From positions 3,472,001-3,536,000 of the forward strand of contig NZ_CP045720.1 of the NCBI RefSeq assembly GCF_009646115.1: a stretch of DNA of 64,000 nt. The letters are read 5' to 3'. A program made the translations under genes and the position numbers. Shown here piece after piece: positions 63,726 through 64,000 of this stretch (its first letter is position 1; each line of letters begins with the position of its first letter). Origin of the DNA: Pantoea eucalypti. Lineage in GTDB: Bacteria; Pseudomonadota; Gammaproteobacteria; Enterobacterales; Enterobacteriaceae. The notes under the pieces were generated by a model. It was not told where the DNA came from. It worked only from the letters and a program-made list of their open reading frames with translations, and ran no database searches.

Positions 63726-64000
63726 ATGGCAGTAAAAACTGAAATGAACGTGGTGGTACTGGGTGGTGGCGTCATCGGTGTGTCGACGGCGCTGGAGCTG
63801 ACAAAACGCGGTGCCACCGTCACACTGGTGACCGAAGCCGCGCTCTGTTCCGGGGCATCGGGACGCTCGCTGTCGTGGCTTAACTCGGCGGGTGAACGCT
63901 CCCTGCCCTATCACGCGCTGCGTATGGCGGGCATTGATCGCTATCGCACCTTATTTGCTCAGCATCCTGACCTCGACTGGCTGCGTTTTGATGGCGGGGT
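63726..64000 (+). CDS. FAD-dependent oxidoreductase, DAO family (cut by window edge)
   Basis: The first 91 residues of an amino-acid-oxidase-like flavoenzyme: MNVVVLGGGVIGVSTALELTKRGATVTLVTE is the Rossmann GxGxxG dinucleotide site. ALCSGASGRSLSWLNSAGERSLPYHALRMAGIDRYRTL is the following DAO-family FAD region. GGAAC lies 10 bases before the ATG. Linked to the ABC importer, it probably oxidises the imported compound (D-amino acid, N-methylated amino acid or similar). The catalytic part lies beyond the window. Confidence 0.88.
   Translation, partial: MAVKTEMNVVVLGGGVIGVSTALELTKRGATVTLVTEAALCSGASGRSLSWLNSAGERSLPYHALRMAGIDRYRTLFAQHPDLDWLRFDGG

Noticed and set aside
1..64000. CRISPR arrays, prophage, transposases or toxin-antitoxin genes
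   Set aside because: No regularly spaced repeats, no phage or transposase proteins and no paired small toxin/antitoxin genes were seen on either strand.

Overview
The window is chromosomal DNA of a member of the Enterobacterales, most likely Pantoea or a close Erwiniaceae relative. The core gene order is the Escherichia coli thr-origin-side order (mog-talB-yaaA-thrCBA-thrL-yjtD-arcA-creA-rob-gpmB-yjjX-trpR-slt-ettA-nadR-radA-serB-ytjB, then yjjG-rimI-holD-rsmC, leu tRNAs, fhuF and opgB). Protein similarity to the E. coli products, recalled from memory, is high but clearly that of another genus. The genus is an inference; no 16S gene lies in the window.

Layout. 1-15 kb is core: mog (cut by the left edge), talB, yaaA, the attenuated thr operon with a readable leader peptide, arcA, creA (creBCD absent), rob, gpmB, yjjX, trpR with its operator, and slt. 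15.2-31.3 kb is an accessory block between slt and ettA, which are neighbours in E. coli. It holds two catabolic modules. The first is a urea-nitrogen module: allophanate hydrolase, urea carboxylase, a GntR regulator and the urea ABC transporter UrtABCDE, behind an excellent sigma-54 -24/-12 promoter. The second is a deoxyribose module (deoQ regulator, deoKPX) with CRP-like and DeoR-like sites in the divergent promoter region. 31.4-43.2 kb is core again (ettA, nadR-radA-serB, ytjB, yjjG-rimI-holD, rsmC, three tandem tRNA-Leu genes), interrupted by a LysR/quinone-oxidoreductase pair.

43-64 kb is a mosaic. It contains a small membrane protein and fhuF, each preceded by a Fur-box-like sequence, with a diguanylate cyclase between them. 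Next come a YbaK-type deacylase, and an MFS transporter-LacI-nucleoside hydrolase operon with a palindrome inside its promoter and a terminator before lacI. A histidine phosphatase and a beta-propeller protein converge, followed by a lone polysaccharide-type glycosyltransferase in AT-rich surroundings, a LysR/tautomerase pair, opgB and a GNAT/MocR pair. The right end is a LacI-controlled amino-acid-type ABC transporter with twin perfect operators and an FAD oxidoreductase cut by the window edge.

Functionally, the accessory genes are scavenging systems (urea, deoxyribose, nucleosides, an amino-acid-like compound, iron), each with its own local regulator and often a readable operator. I see no prophage, IS element, CRISPR array or toxin-antitoxin pair. 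No frameshifted gene was recognised, and only the two edge genes are incomplete.
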